Source: Mycolicibacterium sp. S2-37 (lineage in GTDB: Bacteria; Actinomycetota; Actinomycetes; Mycobacteriales; Mycobacteriaceae). From it: a DNA stretch of 64,000 nucleotides. The position numbers and the translations under genes were made by a program. This document shows, one piece after another, positions 8,628 through 17,025 of this stretch. The notes beneath the pieces were generated by a model, which worked only from the letters and a program-made list of their open reading frames with translations, did no database searches and was not told the origin of the DNA. The first letter of the stretch is position 1. Each line of letters opens with the position of its first letter. Location: assembly GCF_017352375.1 (NCBI RefSeq), contig NZ_JAFEVR010000005.1:86134-150133 (forward strand), in the 5' to 3' direction.

Positions 8628-9410
8628 GTGTACATCGACTATGAAGTCGCGGACTCCATCGCGACGATCTCGCTGAACCGGCCCGACGCGGCCAATGCGC
8701 AGAACACCGCGCTGCTCGACGAGCTCGATGCCGCCTGGACGCGTGCGGCCGAGGATCCTGAGGTCGTCGTGATCGTATTGCGTGCCAACGGGAAACACTT
8801 CTCCGCCGGACATGATCTGCGCAGCGGTGAACCCGTCCCGGACAAGGTCACCCTCGAGCTGATCATCGCCCACGAATCCAAGCGCTATCTGGAGTACACG
8901 CTGCGGTGGCGCAACGTCGGAAAACCGTCGATCGCCGCCGTGCAGGGCCGCTGCATCTCCGGCGGCCTGATGCTGTGCTGGCCGTGCGATCTGATCCTGG
9001 CAGCCGACGATGCGCTGTTCTCCGACCCGGTCGCTCTGATGGGTATCGGCGGTGTCGAATACCACGGTCACACTTGGGAACTCGGCCCGCGCAAAGCGAA
9101 GGAGATCCTGTTCACCGGGCGGCCGCTGACCGCCGAGGAGGCCGAGCGCACCGGGATGGTCAACCGGGTGGTGCCACGCGCCGACCTCGACGCCGAGACC
9201 CGCGCGCTGGCCGAACAGATCGCCACCATGCCGCCCTTTGCGCTGCGGCAGGCCAAGCGCGCAGTGAACCAGACGCTCGACATCCAGGGCTTCTACGCGG
9301 CCATCCAGTCGGTGTTCGACATCCACCAGACCGGCCACGGCAACGCGCTCAGCGTCGGCGGCTGGCCGGTGCTGGTCAACCTCGACCAGATGAAGTCGAA
9401 CGTCAAGTAG
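8628..9410 (+). CDS. Enoyl-CoA hydratase/isomerase family protein
   Basis: A 260-residue crotonase-fold protein. The oxyanion-hole segments are recognisable as GKHFSAGHDLRSG (about 52-64) and GRCISGGLMLCWPCDL (about 105-120). Its length is standard. It would hydrate or isomerise the enoyl-CoA produced by the dehydrogenase encoded just upstream. The usual Glu pair is not obvious in the segment after the second motif (ALMGIGGVEYHGH), so hydration should not be taken as certain; the fold supports several reactions. The start is GTG 8628. Confidence 0.9.
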   Translation: MYIDYEVADSIATISLNRPDAANAQNTALLDELDAAWTRAAEDPEVVVIVLRANGKHFSAGHDLRSGEPVPDKVTLELIIAHESKRYLEYTLRWRNVGKPSIAAVQGRCISGGLMLCWPCDLILAADDALFSDPVALMGIGGVEYHGHTWELGPRKAKEILFTGRPLTAEEAERTGMVNRVVPRADLDAETRALAEQIATMPPFALRQAKRAVNQTLDIQGFYAAIQSVFDIHQTGHGNALSVGGWPVLVNLDQMKSNVK

Positions 9411-9422
9411 AGACATTCGCCG

Positions 9423-10916
9423 GTGATTCGTCGCAGGCGGGTGTACGCCGGCCGACTGGCCGCCGAGTACGGCACCCGTCTGACGTTGGCGCACCTCACC
9501 GCGGCGGCCGCCGTCCTGGCGATCATCGTCGCGTTGTCCCGCAACACCATCGGCGACGCACGGCAACTGCTGACGGCCACCAATCTGACCGCGTTCATCG
9601 TGCTGGTGACCGCGTCCGCCGCGGTGGACGGGGCAGTCGGCGCCATCGGCATGCGTCCGACGTTCACATGGTTCGCCGAGGGTGCGGTGCCGGCCCCGGA
9701 CCAGCAGCGTGCGGCGCTACGGATCCCGGTTCGGCAGACTGCGGTCGAATTCGGCGTGTGGGTCGTCAGCGGTGCGGTGTTCATGGTGCTGAACCTCAAC
9801 GCCCGTGGCGGCGTGGCCTATGTGATCGGCGGCGCGATCCTGTTCGGCGCGATGACGACGGCCTGCATCGGCTACCTCATCACCGCCCGGACACTCCGTC
9901 CGATCATCTCTGCGGCGATGGCCGGTTCCACGGCGAAGATCTCGTTGCCCGGGGCGTTCGGTCGGCTCGTGTACGTGTGGGTGTTGTTCAGTGCCGTGCC
10001 GGGCGCAGGAATCGCGGTGATCGTGCTGGCGCGGACCAACGGATGGTTCCTGCACCGTTCGGCGCCGATCGACACCCCCATCCTGGTGATGGTCGTGGTC
10101 TCACTGCTGCTGGGCTTCGGCGCGACGCTGCTCGTCGCGCGGTCCATCTCCGATCCCATCCGCGAAGTGGTCGTCGCGATGCGGGAATTGGGGCGGGGCA
10201 GAACAGACGTGACCGTGGCGGTGTACGAGCCGTCGGAGATCGGCCGGTTGCAGACGGGGTTCAACGCCATGGTCACCGGCCTGGCCGAGCGGGAACGGCT
10301 GCGCGAACTGTTCGGTCGTTACGTCGGAGTGGACGTCGCCCGGCATGCCCTGCAGGCACAGCCGTCGCTGCACGGTGACGTGCGGGAGGTCGCGGTGCTC
10401 TACGTCGATCTCATCGATTCCACCGCGATGGCCGCAGCGCGGAACCCCGACGAGGTGGCGCAGATCCTCAACGACTTCTTCGAGATCGTGGTCACCACGG
10501 TCGAGCAGTGCGACGGACTGATCAACAAGTTCCAGGGCGACGCCGTGCTCGCCGTCTTCGGCGCACCACTGCGCCTCGACGATCCGGCCGCAGCGGCTCT
10601 GGCGGCGGCACGCACCCTCGGACCCCGGCTGCGGACGCTACCGGAGATCGACTTCGGCATCGGCGTCACGTTCGGCGCGGTGTTCGCGGGCACCGTCGGA
10701 GCCGAGAACCGCTACGAGTACACCGTGATCGGCGATGCGGTCAACGAAGCCGCGCGATTGGCCGATCGCGCCAAGGAGCGCCCGGGCCGGGTCCTGTGCT
10801 CCACGACCGCGCTGCACCACGCCGGCGCCGGCGAACGTGGTCGATGGCGTCGTTGTGGCACGGCGATGCTGCGGGGCCGGTCAGCGTCGACGGAAATGGC
10901 CGAACCGTCGGGCTAG
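9423..10916 (+). CDS. Membrane adenylate/guanylate cyclase with HAMP domain
   Basis: A 497-residue class III nucleotide cyclase. The N-terminal half has about six hydrophobic segments. A HAMP linker follows (ARSISDPIREVVVAMRELGRG), then the cyclase domain from about residue 310, with the metal-binding LYVDLIDST, NKFQGDAVLAVFGAP and YTVIGDAVNEAARL. This architecture is common in mycobacteria. It starts at GTG 9423, 12 bases after the hydratase stop, so it may be read with that operon. Its end overlaps the convergent acyl-CoA dehydrogenase by 4 bp. It would make cAMP in response to a membrane or lipid signal; the signal is unknown. Confidence 0.9.
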   Translation: MIRRRRVYAGRLAAEYGTRLTLAHLTAAAAVLAIIVALSRNTIGDARQLLTATNLTAFIVLVTASAAVDGAVGAIGMRPTFTWFAEGAVPAPDQQRAALRIPVRQTAVEFGVWVVSGAVFMVLNLNARGGVAYVIGGAILFGAMTTACIGYLITARTLRPIISAAMAGSTAKISLPGAFGRLVYVWVLFSAVPGAGIAVIVLARTNGWFLHRSAPIDTPILVMVVVSLLLGFGATLLVARSISDPIREVVVAMRELGRGRTDVTVAVYEPSEIGRLQTGFNAMVTGLAERERLRELFGRYVGVDVARHALQAQPSLHGDVREVAVLYVDLIDSTAMAAARNPDEVAQILNDFFEIVVTTVEQCDGLINKFQGDAVLAVFGAPLRLDDPAAAALAAARTLGPRLRTLPEIDFGIGVTFGAVFAGTVGAENRYEYTVIGDAVNEAARLADRAKERPGRVLCSTTALHHAGAGERGRWRRCGTAMLRGRSASTEMAEPSG

Positions 10917-11725
10917 AGCACCGCCAGTCGCGGCGCTGAGCCGCGCGCCCGCAGCCCCGCACCCGCCCGCCGGGTGAGTTCCCGTGAGCTGCCGAGCAAT
11001 CCGTCCAGAACCAGAGCCCGCTTCACGTGGTGCTGCAGATCGTGCTCCTCGGTGAAACCGATACCCCCGAGCACCTGCTGGCAGTGCTTGGCCGCCGTCA
11101 GCGCGGCCTTACCGGCGGCCGCCTTGGCGAGCAGTGCGGTCAGATCGGGGTTGTCCACACCCGGCAGAGTCAGCGTCGCCTCGGCACCTTCGATGGCCAC
11201 CAGCGTCTCGGCCAGCCGGTGTCGCACCGCTTGGAAGCCGGCGATGGGCTTGCCGAACTGCACCCGGTCCAACGCGTGCCGTCGGGCCAGCGCCAGCATC
11301 GCCCGTGCCGATCCCACGAGCCACCAGCCGACAGCCAACCGGGCCTCGGCCACCCGGATCGGATAACCCTCCTCCTCACGGCGCAGCGGCAGGCCGCCGA
11401 GTGTCGGATCCAGGCTCTCCGGGCTGATGCGGTCCCACACCACCCAGGCGTTGCCCGCGTACGGCAGCGGAAGCTCCACAGTGTCGCCGATGGTGTTGCC
11501 CGTGGCATGCAACACCACGTCAACGAGAATCGATGCGTGCGAACCCGTTTCGCCGAGCAGCCGGAAGTACAGCGGAATCGCGGCCTCGGGTGCCTCGGTC
11601 AGCATGTCGGCCCAGCCGAGTCGGGTCAGGGCGGCATCGAGCTCGGGCCCGGAGGCCGACGACATGGTCTTGCGCAGCGATGATTCGAGCATCTCGAGTG
11701 ATGCCTCGTCCATGACGGAGGTCAT
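10913..11725 (-). CDS. Acyl-CoA dehydrogenase, short subunit of a pair
   Basis: A 270-residue acyl-CoA dehydrogenase relative, much shorter than the usual 370-400. The C-terminal all-helical domain is clear (FGKPIAGFQAVRHRLAETLV, then CQQVLGGIGFTEEHDLQHHVKRA), but the middle is compressed. It follows the full-length dehydrogenase gene by 2 bp. Adjacent unequal subunits are the pattern of the alpha2beta2 dehydrogenases used for steroid side chains in mycobacteria, so a heteromeric enzyme is inferred. ATG 11725 is chosen because AAGGAG lies 5 bases upstream; a GTG at 11731 overlaps the previous stop. Confidence 0.85.
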   Translation of the reverse strand: MTSVMDEASLEMLESSLRKTMSSASGPELDAALTRLGWADMLTEAPEAAIPLYFRLLGETGSHASILVDVVLHATGNTIGDTVELPLPYAGNAWVVWDRISPESLDPTLGGLPLRREEEGYPIRVAEARLAVGWWLVGSARAMLALARRHALDRVQFGKPIAGFQAVRHRLAETLVAIEGAEATLTLPGVDNPDLTALLAKAAAGKAALTAAKHCQQVLGGIGFTEEHDLQHHVKRALVLDGLLGSSRELTRRAGAGLRARGSAPRLAVL

Positions 11726-11727
11726 TG

Positions 11728-12861
11728 TCACTCCTTCCCGAGGTCGAGCAGGCGGCGGGCGATGATGTTGCGTTGCACTTCGGCGGTACCGCCGTAGATC
11801 GTCGCCGCCCGTGAGTAGAGGTATTCGGTGCGCCACTGCGTGTCGTCCAGCTCGACCGCGCCCGGCAGCAGATCGCGGACCGTGTCGTAGAGGCGTTGTT
11901 CGGCGTTGGCGAGCAGCACCTTGTCGATCGAGGTGTCCGGTCCCAGCTTGTGTCCCTCGGCCAGCCGGTGCTGGGTCGCCCGCGAGCGGCAGCGCAGCGT
12001 GTGCAGCGCCAGGTATGCCTCACCCATATCCGTGTCCACCACCTGGCCCTGTCGTTTCACCTGCTCGACCAGCGCGTCGAACCGTGAGTACAGGTAGGCG
12101 ATGCGCTGCCAGAAGCAGGTCGAACGTTCGTAAGGCAGCAGGTCCATCGCCAGGCGCCAGCCGTCGCCGGGATTGCCGAGCATGCGACTCGCGTCGACCG
12201 CGACGTCGTCGAAGTACACCTCACAGAATTCGTCGACACCGTGCATGGTGCGCAACGGGCGGACGGAGATGCCCGGGGTGTCCAGATCGACGAAGAAGGC
12301 GGTGATCGCCTCGTGGTTCGGCGTGTTCGCGTCACCGGTGCGGGTGAGCAGGATGCACCGGTGCGAGTACTGGGCGAAGCTGGTCCAGACCTTCTGGCCG
12401 TTGATGACATAGGTGTCGCCGTCCTGGACGGCACGCGTGGTCAGGGATGCGAGGTCACTGCCCGCACCCGGCTCGGAGAAGCCCTGACACCACTGCTCTT
12501 CGCCGCTCAGCAGTTTCGGCACCATCTCGGCGGCCAGTTCGGGCGAGGCGTAGTCGATCATCGTCGGTGCGAGCACCTCGAGCATCGAATACGGTCCCGG
12601 CTCGGCGAGCCGGCGACCGACCACCTCCTCGCCCACGATGGCCCGCAGAATGTCCGGTCCGCCGAGTCCGCCCGCGCGCTCCGGCCAGCCGTAGCGGCCC
12701 CAGCCGCCGTCGTAGAGTGCGCGCTGGACGCGGGCGAACTGGCGCAGGTGTGCCTCCAGCGAATGGCCCTCAGCCGCGGAGGGTTCCACCAGATCGGCAT
12801 TGTCGGCGAGCCATTCCCGCAGCGCGGTGCGGAAGGTGGTGGGCTCGTGGAGATCGGTCAT
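11728..12861 (-). CDS. Acyl-CoA dehydrogenase, long subunit of a pair
   Basis: A 377-residue acyl-CoA dehydrogenase with the FAD-binding segments QGFSEPGAGSDLASLTTRAV and NGQKVWTSFAQYSHR, and the C-terminal YGGTAEVQRNIIARRLLDLG. It overlaps the SnoaL-like gene by 4 bp (ATGA) and is followed 2 bp later by the short subunit. Together these are probably the two subunits of one enzyme that acts on a bulky acyl-CoA. It is part of the seven-gene minus-strand operon that starts with the CMD-like gene near 16764. Confidence 0.9.
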   Translation of the reverse strand: MTDLHEPTTFRTALREWLADNADLVEPSAAEGHSLEAHLRQFARVQRALYDGGWGRYGWPERAGGLGGPDILRAIVGEEVVGRRLAEPGPYSMLEVLAPTMIDYASPELAAEMVPKLLSGEEQWCQGFSEPGAGSDLASLTTRAVQDGDTYVINGQKVWTSFAQYSHRCILLTRTGDANTPNHEAITAFFVDLDTPGISVRPLRTMHGVDEFCEVYFDDVAVDASRMLGNPGDGWRLAMDLLPYERSTCFWQRIAYLYSRFDALVEQVKRQGQVVDTDMGEAYLALHTLRCRSRATQHRLAEGHKLGPDTSIDKVLLANAEQRLYDTVRDLLPGAVELDDTQWRTEYLYSRAATIYGGTAEVQRNIIARRLLDLGKE

Positions 12862-13313
12862 CCGGCGTCGGGCCTTCCGATGGCGTGCGGACGGCCGTGA
12901 TCATGATCGCCACTGCGCCGGATGAACGTCATTGCGCGGGTTCTCAGCCGCCAACCGTCCTCGGTGCGCAGATAGGTGTCGCGGTAGTAGCCGATCCGCA
13001 TGTCGTGCTGGGAGTGTTCGATGAAGCACAGCGGCTGTGTGCCGGTGGCGGTGTCGGCGCCCTCGGTCAGATCGATCAGCGCGGTGCCGGTCATGAACAG
13101 GCCTTTGGGCGCCGCATCGACCAGAACCGGGAACCGGTTGAGCGTGTACGTCTCGCCGAACGCGCTGTAGGTGCCGTCCGGCGTGAAAACGCTGATCAAA
13201 CCGTCGATATCACCCTGGGTGATGGTCACCGCATATTTGGCGAGCATCTGTTGGATCTCGACCAGGTCATCGATCCGGGCCGAGGCCGAAGGTCGCTCAG
13301 TTGGTTGCGTCAT
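12858..13313 (-). CDS. SnoaL/NTF2-like protein
   Basis: A 151-residue protein of the NTF2/SnoaL alpha+beta barrel type (IQQMLAKYAVTITQGDIDGLISVFTPDG... then DTYLRTEDGWRLRTRAMTF). The fold includes ketosteroid isomerases, dehydratases, polyketide cyclases and ring-hydroxylating dioxygenase beta subunits. In an operon with a Rieske oxygenase alpha subunit it could be a small partner or an isomerase acting on the product. Its start overlaps the amidohydrolase end by 17 bp and its stop overlaps the dehydrogenase start by 4 bp. Confidence 0.8.
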   Translation of the reverse strand: MTQPTERPSASARIDDLVEIQQMLAKYAVTITQGDIDGLISVFTPDGTYSAFGETYTLNRFPVLVDAAPKGLFMTGTALIDLTEGADTATGTQPLCFIEHSQHDMRIGYYRDTYLRTEDGWRLRTRAMTFIRRSGDHDHGRPHAIGRPDAG

Positions 13314-14529
13314 TCTTGAAGACCTTACCGCCCTTCATTACGAAGTTGACCCGCTGTGTAACGGTGATGTCGGCCAGGGGGTCGCCGGGCACGGCGATCA
13401 CATCCGCGAGCTGGCCCTGGGCCAGCCGTCCGCGATCGGTGACGTTGATCAGATCGGCCGCGACGACGGTGGCGGCTCGCAGGACCGCGGCCGGCGGCAT
13501 GCCCCATTCGACGAGCGTGACCAGTTCGTCGGCGTTGCGGCCGTGCGGGATGGCTGGGGCGTCGGTGCCCACGGCGATCTTCACTCCGGCCTCGTACGCG
13601 GCCCTGATAGAGGTCTCGGCCTTGGGGAACATCTCCGCGGCCTTGTCCTGCAGCACCTTCGGGGCTTTCGACACATCCATCGCCTGGGCCAGGCGCCGGG
13701 TGGTGACCAGGAAGCGGTCGTTGTCGACGAGCATCTGGATCGCCTCGTCATCCATCAGGAAGCCGTGCTCGATGCAGTCGATCCCGCAGGCCACCGCATG
13801 CTTGACCGCCTCCGCGCCGTGGGTGTGGGCGGCGACCCGCAACCCGCGTCGATGCGCCTCGTCGACGATCGCGCGCAACTCCTCGTCCGAATAGTGTTGC
13901 GCACCAGCCTCTCCGGTCAGTGACATCACACCGCCGGACACGCAGACCTTGATCAGTTGGGCGCCGTGCTTGATCTGGTAGCGCACCGCCTTGCGGATCT
14001 CGTCGACACCGTTGGCGATGCCCTCCTCGACGGTCAGCTCCAGCGCGCCGGGCATGAACGCCGCGAACATGGTCGGATCGAGGTGGCCGCCCGTCGGGGT
14101 GATGGCGTGGCCCGCCGGTACGATCCGTGGACCGTCGATCCAGCCGGCGTCGATGGCCTTTCCGAGTGCCACGTCGAGCAGATAGCCGCCGGTCTTGACG
14201 AACAGACCGAGGTTGCGCACGGTGGTGAACCCGGCGCGCAGCGTGCGACGGGCATTGCCGACCGCACGCAGCACCCGGGTCGGCGGATCGTCCTGCACCT
14301 GGGACAGGCCGGGATTCTCCCCCCGGCCGCCCATCAGCAGGTTGACCTCCATGTCCATCAGTCCCGGCAGCAGGATCGAGTCGCCGAGATCGACGACCTC
14401 GGCGCCGTCGGGGATGTCTCCGCCGACGGCGACGATGCGATCGCCGTCGATCGTGAGGATGCCGGGCCGGACGATCTCACCGGCGTCGACGTCGAGATAG
14501 CCCGCGGCTTTGAGGGTAAGGGTGGCCAC
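13297..14529 (-). CDS. Amidohydrolase-family protein lacking the HxH metal motif
   Basis: A 410-residue amidohydrolase of the imidazolonepropionase/prolidase-like branch. The strand-1 motif normally GLIDxHxH reads GLMDMEVN (residues 56-63), so both metal-binding His are replaced by Glu61 and Asn63. The remaining ligands appear intact: Lys194 (LIKV), His235 (AAHTHG), His255 (CIEHGF) and Asp323 (GTDAP). The protein may therefore use one metal ion or a changed active site. It starts at GTG 14529, 2 bp after the small gene. Its close homologue at 39908 has the same substitution and the same place behind a Rieske gene and a small gene, which makes a sequencing error unlikely. Confidence 0.88.
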   Translation of the reverse strand: MATLTLKAAGYLDVDAGEIVRPGILTIDGDRIVAVGGDIPDGAEVVDLGDSILLPGLMDMEVNLLMGGRGENPGLSQVQDDPPTRVLRAVGNARRTLRAGFTTVRNLGLFVKTGGYLLDVALGKAIDAGWIDGPRIVPAGHAITPTGGHLDPTMFAAFMPGALELTVEEGIANGVDEIRKAVRYQIKHGAQLIKVCVSGGVMSLTGEAGAQHYSDEELRAIVDEAHRRGLRVAAHTHGAEAVKHAVACGIDCIEHGFLMDDEAIQMLVDNDRFLVTTRRLAQAMDVSKAPKVLQDKAAEMFPKAETSIRAAYEAGVKIAVGTDAPAIPHGRNADELVTLVEWGMPPAAVLRAATVVAADLINVTDRGRLAQGQLADVIAVPGDPLADITVTQRVNFVMKGGKVFKNDATN

Positions 14530-14531
14530 CG

Positions 14532-14861
14532 TCAGACCACCGGCTCCTTGATCAGCTTGATGTAGGCCGCGCCGCTGTCGAGCACGCGCGGCTGCTTCCA
14601 GACCTCGACCGGAAAACTCACCATGACGATCGACTGTCCCAGATGCACCAGGGCCTTGGCATCGTCGGGCATGCCCTTGAGTGGGAAGCGGGCGTCGACG
14701 TAGACCATGATGTCCTCGAGCCGTGCCATACCGGCGTCGTAGAGCTCCTGCATCTCCTCCATCGAGGAGTTGAGCCGCTTCTGGTAGCGCTCCTCCTCGG
14801 TGGGCAGGCACCAGTCGGCGAAGCGTTCGAGGTCGGCGAATTCGGCGGGGAGCTTAGACAT
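14532..14861 (-). CDS. Small conserved protein paired with Rieske oxygenase A
   Basis: A 109-residue protein of unknown function. It is homologous to those at 39570 and 44858; shared features are FADLE.FADWCLPTE.ERY near the N-terminus, a central acidic helical segment with YDA, a hydrophobic helix and the C-terminal SFPVE.WKQP..DSGA. All three copies directly follow a large Rieske oxygenase gene. This copy overlaps it by 8 bp. No signal peptide or cofactor motif is visible. A stable subunit, assembly factor or electron-transfer aid of the oxygenase is inferred. It does not look like a classical dioxygenase beta subunit (usually about 160-180 residues). Confidence 0.82.
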   Translation of the reverse strand: MSKLPAEFADLERFADWCLPTEEERYQKRLNSSMEEMQELYDAGMARLEDIMVYVDARFPLKGMPDDAKALVHLGQSIVMVSFPVEVWKQPRVLDSGAAYIKLIKEPVV

Positions 14862-16215
14862 TCACTTCATCCTTTTCTGGCGCCTTCGCCTCGTTGGCGG
14901 CGTGCGTGCCGTTGACTGAGCCGTTGCCCTTGGCCTTCGCCGCCTTGTACCGGTCGACGTACTGGTGGGCTGTCATGTGCAGGTGACGCAGCAGGATCTC
15001 CTGATCGCACAGCGGGAAGTCGGTGACGACCCTGGTGCCGATCTGGGTCTGGGTGGCCTCCAGGGTGTTCGCGTCCTGGAACGCGTACTCCTTGAACGTC
15101 ACCGCGGCCAGTTCCTGGGAGAGTCGCTCGCGCAGATTCCTCGGCGGCACGAAGTACAGGTCGGCCTCGAAGATGTGCTTGTCCACAGCGGTCGGCCAGT
15201 AGTTGTAGGTCAAATACCAGCCGGGTGCCCAGAACAGCAGCGTGAAGTTGGGGAAGAACTCGAATGAGTCGGTGCCCCAACTCTTGTGACGGCCTGGGTT
15301 GATCGCCGGCGGGAGTTCCTCGGGCAGGATGCCCTTGATGTCGGGGCGGTCCCACGGTCCGAACAGACCGCTGTGCAGAATGCGCTCGATGGGCTTGACC
15401 ATGTTGAGGTCCTTGGGCGGGCTCATGCCGCCCCAGGACGACACCATCGAGTGGTCGCCCTTGATGTCGTAGGCCAGCGCCTCGAACCCGAACTTGGCGA
15501 GCTTCTCGGCCTCCTCCTTCTCCGCCTGCTTCATGTGCAGGATCGGTGCGTGGTAGAACTCGGTGAAGGCGTCGATGAACAGCTTCCAGTTCGCGTTGAT
15601 CTCCGAGCGGTAGCTGTAGTGCTCGGTCATCTCATGGAAGGGATAGCCCTCCAGGCCTTTGGCGAAGTCGCCGAGATACTCCCGCAACGGGGCGGCGTCC
15701 TTGTCGAAATTGATGAAGATGAAGCCTTCCCACACCTCGCAGCGCACGGGGACCAGACCGTACTGCTGCTTGTCGAGGTCGAAGAACTCACCCTCCTGTT
15801 GCACGAAGGTCAGATCGCCCTTGAGGTTGTAGCGCCACGCGTGGTACTTGCAGACGAATTGGCGGCAGCTTCCCGACGTCTCCTCGCCGGGGAAGTCGTT
15901 CCAGACCAGCTTGTTGCCGCGGTGGCGGCAGAAGTTGTAGAACGCCCGCACCTCGGCCTGATCGCCTTGGCCGTCCTTGACGATGATCACCGAGGTACCC
16001 GGACCGGCACACGGCATCTCGCGAGTGAAATAGCTGCCTTTCTTGGGCAGCTGCTCGACGCGGCCGACCTTGAGCCAGGTCTTCTTGAAGATCGCCTCCT
16101 GTTCGAGCTTGAAGTGCTCGGGGTCGATCGAATCCTCGTAGTTGACCGGAGCGGTGCCGAGTTCGGGCCAGTTCTCGGTCCAGCTGCCGGCGTCCGGCTT
16201 TTTGAAGAATGCCAC
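14854..16215 (-). CDS. Rieske non-heme iron oxygenase alpha subunit (A)
   Basis: A 453-residue aromatic-ring-hydroxylating type oxygenase. The Rieske 2Fe-2S ligands are Cys96-x-His98 (CRHRGN) and Cys122-x2-His125 (CKYHAW). The catalytic iron is bound by His222 and His227 (EFYHAPILH), with Asp216 as the likely electron-relay residue. It has a longer Lys/Ala-rich C-terminal tail than its two paralogues at 38302 and 43585. It would insert oxygen into a ring or activated C-H, taking electrons from a ferredoxin reductase such as that at 41735. The GTG start at 16215 is preceded by AGAGAGG. It is second in the operon, 21 bp after the CMD-like gene. Confidence 0.94.
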   Translation of the reverse strand: MAFFKKPDAGSWTENWPELGTAPVNYEDSIDPEHFKLEQEAIFKKTWLKVGRVEQLPKKGSYFTREMPCAGPGTSVIIVKDGQGDQAEVRAFYNFCRHRGNKLVWNDFPGEETSGSCRQFVCKYHAWRYNLKGDLTFVQQEGEFFDLDKQQYGLVPVRCEVWEGFIFINFDKDAAPLREYLGDFAKGLEGYPFHEMTEHYSYRSEINANWKLFIDAFTEFYHAPILHMKQAEKEEAEKLAKFGFEALAYDIKGDHSMVSSWGGMSPPKDLNMVKPIERILHSGLFGPWDRPDIKGILPEELPPAINPGRHKSWGTDSFEFFPNFTLLFWAPGWYLTYNYWPTAVDKHIFEADLYFVPPRNLRERLSQELAAVTFKEYAFQDANTLEATQTQIGTRVVTDFPLCDQEILLRHLHMTAHQYVDRYKAAKAKGNGSVNGTHAANEAKAPEKDEVNV

Positions 16216-16236
16216 GGTGTAATTGCCTCTCTGCGG

Positions 16237-16764
16237 TCAGTGGGGATCGGGTTCGACGCCGAAAGTGTTGATGGCCATGGCGAGTGCGCCATAGCAGCCG
16301 ATGGTGAAGATGAGATCCATGCGTTGTTGCTCGTCGAGGTGAGCGCTCAGGACCGACCAGGTCTGATCGGAGACGTTCGCCCCGTCCTGCAGCTCGTCCA
16401 CGGCGGTGAGGACCGCCTGGTCCAGTTCGTCGGCCGCCTCGCCGCGCGCCACACCGTCGATGAGTTCGTCGGTGAGGCCGACGTCGCGTCCCATGGTGAC
16501 GTGGTGCTGCCACTCGTATTCGCACCTACTCCGGTGGGCGACTCGCAGCACGGCGAGCTCACGCAGCCGTGCGGGCAGGCGAGACCCGTACAGCAGGTGG
16601 AAGTTGAAGCGCAGAAAGCCCCTGGTGAGCTTCGGGTGACGCAGTAGCGTCGCGACGAGATTCCCCGTCGACTCGGGGTTGCGCCGCTCGGCGGGCATCA
16701 GTCCGGACAAGGCCTCGTCGACGTCGTCGTCCCACTGATCGGCCGGGAGGGGGGCCAACCGCAC
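16237..16764 (-). CDS. Carboxymuconolactone decarboxylase (CMD)/AhpD-like protein
   Basis: A 175-residue helical CMD-family protein with the conserved run AVLRVAHRSRCEYEWQHHV, which keeps the Cys and the His expected in this family. Relatives decarboxylate or hydrolyse gamma-carboxymuconolactone or act as AhpD-type peroxidase partners; the substrate here is open. It is the first gene of the seven-gene operon and lies just behind operator 16808-16824. GTG 16764 is preferred to ATG 16770: AAGGAG abuts the ATG with no spacing but is 6 bases from the GTG, and the paralogue at 46055 also begins with RLAPLP. Confidence 0.88.
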   Translation of the reverse strand: MRLAPLPADQWDDDVDEALSGLMPAERRNPESTGNLVATLLRHPKLTRGFLRFNFHLLYGSRLPARLRELAVLRVAHRSRCEYEWQHHVTMGRDVGLTDELIDGVARGEAADELDQAVLTAVDELQDGANVSDQTWSVLSAHLDEQQRMDLIFTIGCYGALAMAINTFGVEPDPH

Positions 16765-16770
16765 GGGCAT

Positions 16771-16776
16771 CTCCTT
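16771..16776 (-). promoter_or_regulatory. Ribosome-binding site that decides the CMD start
   Basis: AAGGAG on the minus strand lies directly against ATG 16770 but six bases from GTG 16764. Normal spacing favours the GTG. Confidence 0.7.
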
Positions 16777-16807
16777 CCGATGGATTTCGGCCGGTGACTC
16801 TCAACAG

Positions 16808-16824
16808 TGAGAATCAGGTTCTCA
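16808..16824. promoter_or_regulatory. Operator TGAGAATCAGGTTCTCA
   Basis: Perfect 6-bp arms TGAGAA/TTCTCA with a 5-bp spacer. It lies 44 bp upstream of the CMD-Rieske operon (minus strand) in the 261-bp divergent gap shared with the amidohydrolase at 17026. It has the same arms and spacing as the sites at 7356 and 46636. Confidence 0.78.
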
Positions 16825-16955
16825 TTTTCGACTAACAGGTTTCCACACGACGGCGGCGAAGGTCAATAGACGGTGGCCGGGCGCCGCCCCGCCGGCTCCG
16901 GTCGGCTGCTGAAATTGCAGGCAGGTTTGGTTGCCGTCGTTGATTCTCCCTGGCG

Positions 16956-16982
16956 GAGAAGCTAGTTTTCTCAGTAGGAGAA
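16956..16982. promoter_or_regulatory. GAGAA/TTCTC half-site cluster before the 17026 operon
   Basis: GAGAA (16956-16960), TTCTC (16968-16972) and GAGAA (16978-16982) lie 44-70 bp before the GTG at 17026. The half-sites match the TGAGAA operator family, but the spacing differs (7 bp between the first two). Another TTCTCC sits at 16944-16949. This is a plausible but weaker binding region for the plus-strand operon. Confidence 0.45.
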
Positions 16983-17025
16983 CACTCTGGGTGCGCGACG
17001 CCGAGTACCGCTCGAAAGGAATGCC

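Noticed and set aside
16765..16770. ATG 16770 as start of the CMD-like gene
   Set aside because: The ribosome-binding site abuts this codon; GTG 16764 has proper spacing and agrees with the paralogue.
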